64,000 nucleotides of DNA from Pseudarthrobacter chlorophenolicus A6 (GTDB taxonomy: Bacteria; Actinomycetota; Actinomycetes; Actinomycetales; Micrococcaceae): NCBI RefSeq assembly GCF_000022025.1, contig NC_011886.1, positions 3,327,209 through 3,391,208 on the forward strand. Direction: 5' to 3'. Positions 31,426-40,334 of the stretch are shown piece by piece. The notes beneath the pieces were generated by a model. That model had not been told where the DNA came from. It made no database searches and saw only the letters and a list, made by a program, of their open reading frames with translations. The position numbers were made by a program, and so were the translations under genes. Each line of letters begins with the position of its first letter. The first letter of the stretch is position 1.

Positions 31426-32186
31426 CCGCCCACATCCTCAGCGACACCCGCGTTCTCACCGGCCGTTCGCTGCGCCATATCCTCCGCAGCCCGGACACTA
31501 TCATCACCACGGCGGTGACCCCGGTGGCCATGATGCTGCTCTTCGTTTACGTGTTCGGCGGAGCCATCAGCACCGGCGCGGGAGGACCGTACGTCAACTA
31601 CCTGCTGCCCGGCATCCTGCTGATCACCATTTCCTCCGGCGTGGCCTACACCGCGTACCGGCTGTTTCTGGACCTGCAGGGCGGCATCTTCGAACGGTTC
31701 CGGTCCATGCCCGTGGCAAGGCCCAGCGTCCTCTGGGCCCATGTGCTGACCTCGCTGGCCGCAAACTTTGCTGCCGTGGCGATCGTGGTGGGCGTGGCCC
31801 TGGTGATGGGCTTCCGGTCCGGGGCCTCCGTGGCGGCGTGGCTCGCCGTCGTCGGGATCCTGGCGCTGTTCACCCTGGCGCTGACGTGGATCGCCGTGAT
31901 CGCGGGCCTGCTGGCCAAGACCGTGGACGGGGCCAGCGGCTTCAGCTACCCGCTGATCTTCCTGCCGTTCATCAGCTCCGCGTTCGTGCCCACCGGCTCC
32001 ATGCCCGGGCCGGTGGCCTGGTTCGCCGAGAACCAGCCGGTCACCTCCATTGTGGACACCATCCGTGCGCTCCTCGCCCAGGAACCGGTGGGCGGCGGCA
32101 TCTGGACGGCGCTGGCCTGGCTGGTGGGAATCCTGGCTGTGGCCTACGGGTTCGCGACCGTCATCTACCGCCGGAAGTCCGGCTGA
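31422..32186 (+). CDS. ABC-2 type exporter permease (DrrB-like)
   Basis: Membrane protein of 254 residues with about six hydrophobic segments. Family landmarks: SLRHILRSPDTIITTAVTPV, NYLLPGILLITISSGVAYTA, GIFERFRSMPVARPSVLWAH and FLPFISSAFVPTGSMPGPVA. It overlaps the ATPase gene by four bases and is the last gene of the PadR cassette. Substrate unknown; drug or lipid export is the usual role of this class. Confidence 0.93.
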   Translation: MTAHILSDTRVLTGRSLRHILRSPDTIITTAVTPVAMMLLFVYVFGGAISTGAGGPYVNYLLPGILLITISSGVAYTAYRLFLDLQGGIFERFRSMPVARPSVLWAHVLTSLAANFAAVAIVVGVALVMGFRSGASVAAWLAVVGILALFTLALTWIAVIAGLLAKTVDGASGFSYPLIFLPFISSAFVPTGSMPGPVAWFAENQPVTSIVDTIRALLAQEPVGGGIWTALAWLVGILAVAYGFATVIYRRKSG

Positions 32187-32212
32187 ACGGTGCCTGCGAG
32201 GCAGATACTTGA

Positions 32213-32839
32213 GTGGTGGAGACCATCGCAACCTGGCGCCCGACGCCGGCCGACCGGATCACCCTGGTCCGTGCCGCCCTCGCCGCCGCCTGCGCCGTGC
32301 TGGCCGTCCCGCCGCTGTTCACCGGGGACGTGAACGGCGACGGTGCCAGCCTGATCCTGGTAATCCTGGGCAGCGCGGCACTCCTGCTCGACGCCGTGGA
32401 CGGTCCGGTGGCCCGGCGGACCGGAACCGCCTCGGACGCGGGATCCCGGTTCGATTCCGCCACGGACGCCTTCCTGGTGCTGGTCCTGTCCGTGGCCACG
32501 GTGACGGCGGTGGGCCTGTGGACGCTAACCATCGGGGCCATGTACTACCTGGTGGCGGCGGCGGGGATTGTCCGGCCGCACCTGCGTGAGCCATTGCCGC
32601 GGAGCACGGCCCGCAAGGTGATCGGCGCTGTCCAGCCGCTGGCCCTGCTTCTTGCGCTGGTCATCGCCCAGGTCCCCGGCATGCCGCCCGCCTTAGATGC
32701 CGCCGCTCCGGCCGTGGCACTCCCGCTGCTGCTGTTCTCTTTCGGCCGTGACGTCGTCGTGCTTGAACGGCGCCACCGTGCGTCCACGGAAGCGGCCCCA
32801 CGGCCCGGCGCGGGGCACCCCGTCCGGCCTGTGCCGTAG
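32213..32839 (+). CDS. CDP-alcohol phosphatidyltransferase
   Basis: Membrane enzyme of 208 residues from a GTG start. The family signature D-G-x2-A-R-x8-G-x3-D-x3-D is complete (DAVDGPVARRTGT, then SRFDSATD, about 63-84). About six hydrophobic segments follow the usual pattern. It transfers a substituted phosphate from a CDP-alcohol to a second alcohol in phospholipid synthesis; the acceptor cannot be told. It lies 27 bases after the exporter permease and may be read through from that cassette. Confidence 0.88.
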   Translation: MVETIATWRPTPADRITLVRAALAAACAVLAVPPLFTGDVNGDGASLILVILGSAALLLDAVDGPVARRTGTASDAGSRFDSATDAFLVLVLSVATVTAVGLWTLTIGAMYYLVAAAGIVRPHLREPLPRSTARKVIGAVQPLALLLALVIAQVPGMPPALDAAAPAVALPLLLFSFGRDVVVLERRHRASTEAAPRPGAGHPVRPVP

Positions 32840-32868
32840 GCAGTAAGGGCTTCATCCAGCTAAGCGCT

Positions 32869-33858
32869 TCATCCAGCCGGGCCGAGGAACGTCCGGATAG
32901 CCTCGGCCATCCGCGGCGCCTGCGCCCAGTGCAGGTAATGCCCTCCCTCGAGCGGCAGGACCTGGTGCCGCGCCACGTTCCTGAGCAAGTTCTCGGCGGC
33001 AGAAACCTTCTCGGCTGTGTGGTCCGTCTTTTCGTCGGCGATGAACGCCAGGACCGGCAGGTCGTCCGGGTAGGTGACGCCCCGCAGCGCCGCGGCGTTA
33101 TTGGCAATCCGGGCGGTCTCATCCGCCACGGCGGGGTTGCCGTAATTCCAAGAACCCATCATGCGCATGCGCTTCAGCTCGTCGTCCGTAAAGGCGCTGC
33201 TGTCCGGATCCACGACGGCGGGCGCCACCGCTGCCACGGCCCGCACCAGCCCGGTGGTGGACAGGATCCTGGCCCAGTTAATGCCCTGCGGCGGCTCTTC
33301 GACGGGCCCCTCCCCGGGTTTGGGGATGCTGGCATCGATGCCGATTACCGCGGCCACTTCGCTGCGGTACCGGTTGGCGTAATCCAGCAGGTAGAACCCG
33401 GCAATCGAGTGGCCGGCCAGGACATACGGCTGTGGCACCCGCAGCCTGGCCAGCGCCTCATGGAGTTCGTTGCTGATGTTCCCGTTGCTGCGTGGCCCGG
33501 CTTCCATGTCGCTATAGCCGTAGCCGATCCCCTCCACCACCATGACGTCGAAGCCGTTGAGCTCACGGACCAGCGGCTGGAAGTCCAGGCCGGGCGCCGG
33601 GGTTCCCAGCCCGCTCAGGAGCACGATGGCCTGGCCCTGCTCCCCGTTCCGCACCACGTTCAGGCTGCCCCCGGCCACCGCCACCCGTTCCCCGTACGGC
33701 TGGACGGTGGCCCGCTCCCGGGACTCCAGGAACAGGTTCAGCAGCGTGGAGGCCAGGAGCAGGCCCACGATGGCGAGCAGGACGAACCCGGCCCGGCGCA
33801 ACCCGCGCCGGGGCTTTTTCCGAAGCCCGGCGTCGGTGGCTTCCCTGAGGCGGAACAT
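32869..33858 (-). CDS. Alpha/beta hydrolase with N-terminal membrane anchor
   Basis: Protein of 329 residues. A basic lead and one hydrophobic segment (GFVLLAIVGLLLASTLLNLF, about 26-45) precede an alpha/beta-hydrolase domain. Landmarks: the nucleophile elbow GHSIAGFYLL (Ser in G-H-S-I-A), the acidic region PVLAFIADEKTD and the terminal histidine in LEGGHYLHWAQAP. The catalytic domain probably faces outward. Substrate unknown. It converges with the phosphatidyltransferase gene (29 bases apart; the gap contains the 12-base direct repeat GCTTCATCCAGC). Confidence 0.88.
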   Translation of the reverse strand: MFRLREATDAGLRKKPRRGLRRAGFVLLAIVGLLLASTLLNLFLESRERATVQPYGERVAVAGGSLNVVRNGEQGQAIVLLSGLGTPAPGLDFQPLVRELNGFDVMVVEGIGYGYSDMEAGPRSNGNISNELHEALARLRVPQPYVLAGHSIAGFYLLDYANRYRSEVAAVIGIDASIPKPGEGPVEEPPQGINWARILSTTGLVRAVAAVAPAVVDPDSSAFTDDELKRMRMMGSWNYGNPAVADETARIANNAAALRGVTYPDDLPVLAFIADEKTDHTAEKVSAAENLLRNVARHQVLPLEGGHYLHWAQAPRMAEAIRTFLGPAG

Positions 33859-33904
33859 GGGCGGACGACGCGGTGAGCGGGATTAGGCGGGAATCAGGCG
33901 CGGC

Positions 33905-34279
33905 CTATTCCGGTTTGGCGTATGCTGCCGCGCTCATGATTTCGTAGCCCACGAAGGTTTCATCGCCTTCCACCCAGGCGTCATGGCCGGGCGGAACGGC
34001 GTAGGCGTGGCCTGCGCTGACGGTGGTACGGGTGCCGTCGTCCATCTGGACGGTCAGTGTCCCCGAGGTGCAGATGCCCACGTGGTTCACCTGGCAGCTG
34101 TCCGTGTTGACCACGGTCTTCACCGTCTCGGACCAGCGCCAGCCGCGTTCAAAGGTGAGCCGGGCCAGGGTGGTGCCGCCAACGTGCACCACATCCACCA
34201 CGGTGTTCGGGGGACGGCGCTTCTCGTCGGGTTCATCAAAGGATTTCGCTTCAAGCGCTGTGGCAGTTTCTCCGGCCAT
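33905..34279 (-). CDS. Cupin-domain protein
   Basis: Protein of 124 residues from ATG 34279, preceded by GGAGAATAAA. The cupin barrel is visible: GWRWSETVKTVVNTDSCQVN, HVGICTSGTLTVQMDDG and GHAYAVPPGHDAWVEGDETF. Metal ligands are partly conserved (His in NHVGI, His in GHDAW). It may be a small sensor or enzyme; no substrate is evident. The upstream 190 bases (34280-34470) hold no recognisable gene. Confidence 0.8.
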   Translation of the reverse strand: MAGETATALEAKSFDEPDEKRRPPNTVVDVVHVGGTTLARLTFERGWRWSETVKTVVNTDSCQVNHVGICTSGTLTVQMDDGTRTTVSAGHAYAVPPGHDAWVEGDETFVGYEIMSAAAYAKPE

Positions 34280-34470
34280 TTTATTCTCCAGACAGGGAGC
34301 ATTTTCAACTGTTCGTCCGGGGCGCCGGGGCAGCTCCGGGAGGGTTGGCCGCCCGCCCGCGGGGTTCAACGCCACGGGTTCCACGCCGGGCTTTCAACAG
34401 CCGCGCCGGCGTCCAGGCCGCACCAATGCAGGCCCCAGCGGTAACAGCGTGCGCCCGGGAAGGGCCGCTG

Positions 34471-35700
34471 TCAATCCCCCGGCATTCCCCGCCGCGCACC
34501 TTGGATTTCGGACCCCACGGTGCAGTTGGCGGCGTCATCCACCACGTCCTCCAGGTCGCCCGTCCGGTGCAGCACCTCGAGCTGGCGGACGGCTCCGGTG
34601 CCGGTGTGCAGGAGCTGGTCCGTGAGTTCCTCCACCCGCTCCAGGTCGCCCATGTCCTCCAGCGCGCCGTGGATATGGTGCAGGAGGGAATTGACGACGC
34701 CGAGGGCCGGCCCGGGCCTGCTGGTCACCGGATCCAGGAGTTCCCCGCGCAGCCCCCAGCGGCTGGCCTTCCATCCAGCCAGCCGCAGCAGGGCGGTGGG
34801 CACCGGCGCCGGCCCGGTTCCGGCCTTCCATTCGCGGGCCGCGGTTTCCACCAGTCCGCGGACGATCCCGGCCAGCAGCACGGTGTTTTCCGGCATCATG
34901 CAGGCGTCGGCGATCCGCACCTCCACGGTGGGATAGTGCCGGGACAGCCGGGCGTCGAAGTAGATCATGCCTTCATCCATGGCGACGCCGGTGCTCACCA
35001 TGTCGTGCACCAGCTGGTGGTAGGCATCCGGGGTGCCCAGGATGTCCAGTGGCCCGGCAGACGGCCACCGGCTCCACACCTGGGACCGGTAGCTCGCGTA
35101 CCCAGTGTCCTCTCCATGCCAGAACGGGGAGTTGGCACTGAGCGCCACCAGCACCGGCAGCCAGTTCCGGATCCGGTCCAGCACTCCCACCGCTTCTTCG
35201 TCAGACTCCACCGAAACGTGGACGTGGGTGCCACAGGTCAGCTGTTCCCGGGCAGTGAGTCCATACTCTTCCACCATGGCCGCGAACCGGCGCAGCCGCA
35301 CCGGGTGCGGGTCGCTCGGCAGGGGGGAAGTGCCCAGAGCAGCCACCCGGACGCCCACGTCCTCCGCGGCCTGCCGGGCGATGTCCCGCCCCGCAACGAT
35401 GTCCGCCTGGAGCCCGGCAAGCGTGGAGTGCGGCGGGGTGACCACTTCGATCATTTCCTGCTGGAACTCGGCGGTGAGCACCGGCCCGGCACTGGATTCC
35501 AGCGGGCGGACGTAAAGGTCCAGCAGGGCGCCGGCCATGGGTACCGCGTCGCCCCGGCCGGGGTCCACCAGCAACAGTTCCTCCTCAACCCCGAACGTCC
35601 TGGGCCCGGGACGCCCGGCGCCGTCATTCCGGACGCCGCCCGCCGCCGTCGTGCTGCCTTGCCGCCGCGGGTCCTGCCCTGCTGCTTCCTGCCCGTCCAT
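34471..35700 (-). CDS. YbdK-type carboxylate-amine ligase (glutamate-cysteine ligase family 2)
   Basis: ATP-dependent ligase of 409 residues (ATG 35700). After a low-complexity lead the GCS2 pattern starts with FGVEEELLLVDP (about 36-47) and continues AEFQQEMIEVVTPPH, LTCGTHVHVSVESDEEAVGV, YFDARLSRHYPTVEVRIADA and WKASRWGLRGELLDP. Members form a weak glutamate-cysteine bond in vitro; in actinobacteria, which use mycothiol, the biological substrate is unclear. It is monocistronic by appearance. Confidence 0.88.
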   Translation of the reverse strand: MDGQEAAGQDPRRQGSTTAAGGVRNDGAGRPGPRTFGVEEELLLVDPGRGDAVPMAGALLDLYVRPLESSAGPVLTAEFQQEMIEVVTPPHSTLAGLQADIVAGRDIARQAAEDVGVRVAALGTSPLPSDPHPVRLRRFAAMVEEYGLTAREQLTCGTHVHVSVESDEEAVGVLDRIRNWLPVLVALSANSPFWHGEDTGYASYRSQVWSRWPSAGPLDILGTPDAYHQLVHDMVSTGVAMDEGMIYFDARLSRHYPTVEVRIADACMMPENTVLLAGIVRGLVETAAREWKAGTGPAPVPTALLRLAGWKASRWGLRGELLDPVTSRPGPALGVVNSLLHHIHGALEDMGDLERVEELTDQLLHTGTGAVRQLEVLHRTGDLEDVVDDAANCTVGSEIQGARRGMPGD

Positions 35701-35933
35701 GCCAGCCCTCCCGTTGGCCACGCCGTGGGTACCTGCTGGCGGTCGCTGCTTGCCGCCGAGGCTTACAGGATAGGCACGCCGTTCAGCCTGCGGGAAGGGG
35801 CCGTGCGCTGATAGGGACAGGCCGGCTGCGCGCAATTAGGCAAGACAATTGGGTCTTTTTGATTGGCCCGCGCGGGTTTACGGTGGTCAAACGGAGCTGC
35901 CCGCCCGGGGTGGCCGGCCAAGGAGGACTTTCC

Positions 35934-36218
35934 ATGACAACGCACGTCGCGGACTGCAGCGTAACGAACTGTTCCTTTAACGACCACACTAACTGCAACG
36001 CCGCCGCCATCACGGTGGGCGGCGACGAAAACCACGCCCACTGCGCCACGTTCATCGAGGTGGGTGTCCACGGCGGCCTGCCCAAGGTGCTGGCCGACGT
36101 CGGGGCCTGCCAGCGCAGCGAATGCGTCCATAACGACCACCTGATGTGCAAGGCGTCCGAGGTCCATGTTGGCCCGGGCCGGGATAACGCGGACTGCCTC
36201 ACCTACTCACACGCCTAG
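35934..36218 (+). CDS. Tandem DUF1540 cysteine-rich protein
   Basis: Protein of 94 residues with two copies of a cysteine-rich unit: first CSVTNCSFNDHTNCNAAAIT, followed by VGGDENHAHCATF; second CQRSECVHNDHLMCKASEVH, followed by VGPGRDNADCLTY. The cysteines and His/Asp residues at equal spacing suggest one metal ion per unit. DUF1540 proteins are small, widely found in actinobacteria and of unknown role. AAGGAGGACTTTCC precedes the ATG. Confidence 0.85.
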   Translation: MTTHVADCSVTNCSFNDHTNCNAAAITVGGDENHAHCATFIEVGVHGGLPKVLADVGACQRSECVHNDHLMCKASEVHVGPGRDNADCLTYSHA

Positions 36219-36238
36219 ACGCAGCAAGTCAGTCACAC

Positions 36239-36267
36239 GCACCCGGGGCGGCTTCCACTCCGGGTGC
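36239..36267 (+). terminator. Hairpin after the DUF1540 gene
   Basis: GCACCCGG at 36239-36246 pairs with CCGGGTGC at 36260-36267 around a 13-base loop, about 20 bases after the stop. It is a plausible intrinsic terminator without a T-run. Confidence 0.55.
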
Positions 36268-36383
36268 ATTGCTGTCCACCGCCGGACGTGGATGCGGAAC
36301 AGGCCTTCAGGGGGCTGAGGCGACCAGGGCACCGCGGCGGCAGGCCGCCGTCGTACGTCCTGCCGTGCACCATGACGACGGCG

Positions 36384-37121
36384 TCAGGCGTCGAAGTGCG
36401 TGCTGACCGTATCGTCGGCGGACACCGAGGCGATTACCCGGGCCGCAACGTCGCGGAGCTTGATGTTGCGGGTGCTGGAGGCGGTCTTGAGGATGGCCAT
36501 GGCCGTTTCCTGGTTACACCGGTTCTGGCCCATGATGGCCCCGGCCGCGAGGTCGATCGTGGTGCGGGAGGCCATGGCGGCGGCAAGGTCGTCGCGCGCA
36601 TCGGTCAGCTGGGCGATCCGCAGCGCCAGCCGAAGGGACTGGCTGGCCTCCCGGGCGAACCTTTCCGCCAACGCCACTGAGTGGGCGGGGAACGCATCCT
36701 TGCCATCGGAGTAGAGGTTCAGGGCCGCCCGCGCGTCACTGTCCACCGGGATGGGCACCGCCAGGATGGATTTGAGGGTTCCTTCGTTCACCGCCTCCAG
36801 GTACTCCGGCCAGCGGCTCTCGTGGTGCAGGTCCGGCACATGGATGGTGGTGGCGAGCCGGATGGCCGACAGGCACGGGCCGTCATTGAAGATGTACTGC
36901 ACTTCATCCATGGACCTCGCACGGCCATCGCTGCTGGCCGCCGTTGCGGCCTTCTTCCGCCGCACCACGGTGATGGAACAGGACACCTGCTGACCCGTCG
37001 AGGAGAGCTCCGCCGCGGCCTCAACGGCCAGGTCGTGGAGGAACTCCTCAACGTGGGAACTGGTGAGGACCAGTTCACCGAGACGCTTGGCTACCGGCTC
37101 GTCGGTTCTGTCTGTGGCCAT
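36384..37121 (-). CDS. GAF-ANTAR domain RNA-binding regulator
   Basis: Protein of 245 residues from ATG 37121. The first part (about 20-165) is a GAF sensor domain (QVSCSITVVRRKK, FNDGPCLSAIRLATTIHVPD, LKSILAVPIPVDSDARAALN). The C-terminus (about 178-235) is an ANTAR domain (LAAAMASRTTIDLAAGAIMG, then QNRCNQETAMAILKTASSTR and NIKLRDVAARVI), which binds paired hairpins in nascent RNA and prevents termination. The upstream or downstream targets are not visible here. Confidence 0.9.
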   Translation of the reverse strand: MATDRTDEPVAKRLGELVLTSSHVEEFLHDLAVEAAAELSSTGQQVSCSITVVRRKKAATAASSDGRARSMDEVQYIFNDGPCLSAIRLATTIHVPDLHHESRWPEYLEAVNEGTLKSILAVPIPVDSDARAALNLYSDGKDAFPAHSVALAERFAREASQSLRLALRIAQLTDARDDLAAAMASRTTIDLAAGAIMGQNRCNQETAMAILKTASSTRNIKLRDVAARVIASVSADDTVSTHFDA

Positions 37122-37261
37122 GGAGGGCTTCCTGGTGCTGCCCGGCAGACCTTCCCACGGACTGACCCGGGACCCGAGCCGCCCAGGACCGGACGGCAAT
37201 TCCAGCCTACTCCCACAGCAGGGCTTCGCCGCCCCGCCAGCGGGCGCGACGTGATGTCACG

Positions 37262-38473
37262 TCAGCCGGCCAACGCCAGCAGCACTCCCCCGGCCGCGCC
37301 CACCAGCACCACGGCCCAAGGCGGCGCCTTCCATGCGATGAGCAGCACGAAGCACACCAGGCCCAGGCAGAACGGCCCCGGGCCGGTGATGGCGGTTGTG
37401 AACAGCGGGTTGTAGAGGGCGGCAGCCAGGATGCCCACCACGGCGGCGTTGGCGCCCCGCATCAGGGCCTGGGCCCCGGGCCGGGACCGCCAGGAGTTCC
37501 AGAACGGCAGCACGCCGGTGAGCAGCAGGAAGCCGGGCAGGAAGATGCCGGCGAGCGCGACCGCGGCACCCGCCGCGCCGCCCGGACCGTACCCGGACGC
37601 CGTGCCCAGGTAGGCCGCGAAGGTGAACAGGGGGCCGGGGACGGCCTGCGCGGCGCCGTAGCCGGCCAGGAACTGCTGGCTGGTGACCCAGCCGGGGTCC
37701 ACCACGCCGGCCTGGAGCAGGGGAAGGACCACGTGGCCGCCGCCGAACACCAGTGCCCCGGCCCGGTAGAACGCCTCGAACACGGTGATCCCGGCCGAGC
37801 CCGTGGCCAGCGCCAGCACCGGCAGCCCCAGCAGCAGAAGTACGAACAGGGCCAGGCAGGTGATGCCCGCGGTCCGGCTGACGGGGAAACGCATCTGGCC
37901 GGTCAGGTCGGTGGTGCCCCGCCGGCACACCAGCAGCCCGGCGAGCGCGCCGAACAGGATGGCCGCTATCTGGCCGAGGGACCCGGCCAGCAGCGTGGCG
38001 GACAGGGCAGCGACCACGGCGATCGCCGCCCGCTCGCGGTCCGGGGTGAGCGCTTTGGCCATGCCCCATACCGCCTGGGCCACGATGGCCACTGCCACTA
38101 TCTTCAGTCCGGTGAGGATGCCGGTGCCGATGGTGCCCTGGAACAGAGCGGCGCCCAGCGCGAAAGCGACCAGCAGGGCCGCGGACGGGAGGGTGAAGGC
38201 AAGGAACGCGGCCAGGGCACCGAGGGGGCCGGCGCGGTGCAGCCCCATGCCGAAGCCCACCTGGCTGGAGGCGGGCCCGGGAAGGAATTGGCACAGCGCC
38301 ACCAGGTCCCCGTACTCCCTGTCGTCCACCCATTTGCGTCGCCGGACCAGTTCGTCACGGAAATAGCCCAGGTGCGCGATGGGCCCGCCAAACGAGGTGA
38401 CCCCCAGTTTGAGGAACACGCCGAACACTTCCCGGGCCGAGCCGCGGCGTGCGGTTGCCGGCTCGCCGGTCAC
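37262..38473 (-). CDS. chrA: Chromate transporter ChrA
   Basis: Membrane protein of 403 residues, the long two-domain form. The first CHR domain begins KLGVTSFGGPIAHLGYFRDE, with ALCQFLPGPASSQVGFGMGL; the second repeats the pattern with AGALVFGGGHVVLPLLQAGV and FLAGYGAAQAVPGPLFTFAA. ChrA exports chromate driven by the proton gradient. No chrB-like regulator is adjacent, so the role may be stand-alone tolerance. Confidence 0.92.
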   Translation of the reverse strand: MTGEPATARRGSAREVFGVFLKLGVTSFGGPIAHLGYFRDELVRRRKWVDDREYGDLVALCQFLPGPASSQVGFGMGLHRAGPLGALAAFLAFTLPSAALLVAFALGAALFQGTIGTGILTGLKIVAVAIVAQAVWGMAKALTPDRERAAIAVVAALSATLLAGSLGQIAAILFGALAGLLVCRRGTTDLTGQMRFPVSRTAGITCLALFVLLLLGLPVLALATGSAGITVFEAFYRAGALVFGGGHVVLPLLQAGVVDPGWVTSQQFLAGYGAAQAVPGPLFTFAAYLGTASGYGPGGAAGAAVALAGIFLPGFLLLTGVLPFWNSWRSRPGAQALMRGANAAVVGILAAALYNPLFTTAITGPGPFCLGLVCFVLLIAWKAPPWAVVLVGAAGGVLLALAG

Positions 38474-38591
38474 GGGGCAGCCACGGTCATCTGCGGTGGG
38501 GTCATGGCCCCATTATGCAGCGGATTGACAGGGGCGGATGACCATTGCTCCACTGGAGGGGCGCACGCCCGCTACCTCCAAGGAGAACCCC

Positions 38592-39569
38592 ATGAGCAAC
38601 GAACAGCTGATCATCATCGGCTCCGGCCCCGCGGGCTACACCGCCGCCATTTACGCCGCCCGGGCCGGCCTGGCGCCGCTGGTGCTGGCCGGTTCCGTCA
38701 CCGCGGGCGGTGCGCTGATGAACACCACCGAGGTGGAAAATTTCCCCGGTTTCCCCGGCGGCATCCAGGGACCTGAACTGATGGACGGGCTGCAGCAGCA
38801 GGCCGAGAAGTTCGGCGCCAAGGTGGTGTTCGACGACGTCACGTCCGTTGACCTGAAGGGTTCCACCAAGCGCGTGGTCACCGGCGCCGGAGAGACCCAC
38901 GAGGCACCTGCGGTCATCCTCGCCACCGGCTCCGCGTACAAGGAACTGGGCCTGCCTGAGGAGAAGAAGCTGTCCGGCCACGGCGTATCCTGGTGCGCCA
39001 CCTGCGACGGGTTCTTCTTCCGCGAGCAGGACATCATTGTGGTGGGCGGCGGCGATTCCGCCATGGAGGAGGCAACCTTCCTCACCCGCTTCGGGAAGTC
39101 CGTGACCGTCGTGGTCCGCAAGGGCGAACTGCGGGCCTCCCGCATCATGGCGCAGCGGGCCAAGGACAATCCCAAGATCCGGTTCGAATGGAACTCCGCC
39201 ATCACCGCCATCCACGGCGACACCAAGGTCACCGGCGTCACCCTGGCGGACACCCGCTCCGGCGAAACCAGGGAGCTCGGCGCCACGGGGATCTTCGTGG
39301 CCATCGGCCACCTGCCGCGCACCGAACTGCTGACGGGCCAGGTGGACCTCGATGACGAGGGCTACATCAAGGTGGACTCCCCCACCACGTGCACCAACCT
39401 CTCCGGCGTTTTCGCGTGCGGTGACGCCGTGGACCACCGCTACCGCCAGGCCATCACCGCCGCCGGCACCGGCTGCGCCGCCGCCCTGGACGCAGAGCGG
39501 TACCTGGCCGCCCTGGACGACGCCTCGAGCATCGCCACCGCCCTGGTGGAGGAGCCCACGCACAGCTGA
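38592..39569 (+). CDS. trxB: Thioredoxin reductase
   Basis: FAD/NADPH enzyme of 325 residues (ATG 38592, AAGGAGAACCCC upstream). The FAD motif is [20 protein letters not shown] near the start, the redox pair WCATCDG at about 137-143, the NADPH motif [12 protein letters not shown], and the C-terminal FAD contact [20 protein letters not shown]. It lacks an adjacent trxA. Reading from 38538 would add 18 residues without a better ribosome-binding site. Confidence 0.95.
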   Translation: MSNEQLIIIGSGPAGYTAAIYAARAGLAPLVLAGSVTAGGALMNTTEVENFPGFPGGIQGPELMDGLQQQAEKFGAKVVFDDVTSVDLKGSTKRVVTGAGETHEAPAVILATGSAYKELGLPEEKKLSGHGVSWCATCDGFFFREQDIIVVGGGDSAMEEATFLTRFGKSVTVVVRKGELRASRIMAQRAKDNPKIRFEWNSAITAIHGDTKVTGVTLADTRSGETRELGATGIFVAIGHLPRTELLTGQVDLDDEGYIKVDSPTTCTNLSGVFACGDAVDHRYRQAITAAGTGCAAALDAERYLAALDDASSIATALVEEPTHS

Positions 39570-39715
39570 TCCGCCGCAGGTGTTCGTAAAAAGGAGGGGC
39601 CGGAAAACCTTGCCGCAACAGCTGCTGTAAGTAGACTTAGTGCATACATTGAATGGGCCTGGGAGAGGCTGCTGCTCCTCCCCGGGGTGGGCTCCCAGTA
39701 CGAAGGCGGCACGCC

Positions 39716-39940
39716 ATGTCCGGCAATCCCAGAACTCCGCTATCCATCAGCGAAGAAGTGGCCCTCCTGGACCTCCAACTGCAGGCCATGGAGATCATCG
39801 AGGAGATTCTCAGCGGCGCGGACCCGCGCGAGGCCGGTGCCCGTGCCTCACTCAGCCTCTTCGTGGACCGCAATCCGGGCCAGCCACAACGCGCCCTGCT
39901 GCTCCACATGCTGAGCATCCGGCGCACCAACCCCAACTGA
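39716..39940 (+). CDS. Small hypothetical protein
   Basis: Protein of 74 residues (ATG 39716). It is acidic and helical (LSISEEVALLDLQLQAMEII, EEILSGADPREAGARASLSL, then FVDRNPGQPQRALLLHMLSI). No family recognised. Codon use with strong third-position GC supports a real gene. It is followed after 89 bases by another small gene in the same direction. Confidence 0.55.
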   Translation: MSGNPRTPLSISEEVALLDLQLQAMEIIEEILSGADPREAGARASLSLFVDRNPGQPQRALLLHMLSIRRTNPN

Positions 39941-40029
39941 CACAGGAATAACACCCTGTGGAAACACTCCTGCAACCTCGCCACGGCAAGCTGGGCTTAC
40001 GGGGACACAACCAGCAGGAGGCAGCCCGC

Positions 40030-40263
40030 ATGGAGGCACAAGGAGTCAGTACCGCCCAGCTCCGCATTGGAGACAACATCGAGGCGTGGCACCGGGGCAA
40101 ACTGTTCCACAGCGGCCGGGTGACCGGGGTGGTGCCGGCGCTGGAACTGTTCTGGATCCTGGACGCTCGGACCGGCGCGCGGAAGCTGCTGGACCCGGAG
40201 GCCTTGGAGATCCGCCACGTGGAGGCACCCGCGGACCCCCTGCTGGGGCTCGCCCCGGCCTAG
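40030..40263 (+). CDS. Small hypothetical protein
   Basis: Protein of 77 residues from ATG 40030, chosen because AGGAGG lies 8 bases upstream; a GTG at 39958 would add 24 residues. Sequence LRIGDNIEAWHRGKLFHSGR, then VTGVVPALELFWILDARTGA and RKLLDPEALEIRHVE looks like a small beta barrel, somewhat Tudor/SH3-like. No family recognised. Confidence 0.6.
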   Translation: MEAQGVSTAQLRIGDNIEAWHRGKLFHSGRVTGVVPALELFWILDARTGARKLLDPEALEIRHVEAPADPLLGLAPA

Positions 40264-40279
40264 CAGGCCACAGATAAAC

Positions 40280-40316
40280 CACGACGCCGGCATACGGGTT
40301 AGGTGCCGGCGTCGTG
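40280..40316. terminator. Bidirectional hairpin terminator
   Basis: CACGACGCCGGCA at 40280-40292 pairs perfectly with its complement at 40304-40316 around an 11-base loop. It lies between two convergent genes (small hypothetical and nhaA) and can end both transcripts. Confidence 0.75.
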
Positions 40317-40334
40317 CGTTCCTGAAGGATCCGG

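Noticed and set aside
32849..32880. Direct repeat GCTTCATCCAGC twice in the gap after the phosphatidyltransferase gene
   Set aside because: The second copy is part of the hydrolase coding end and the repeat is short; most likely a small local duplication without function.
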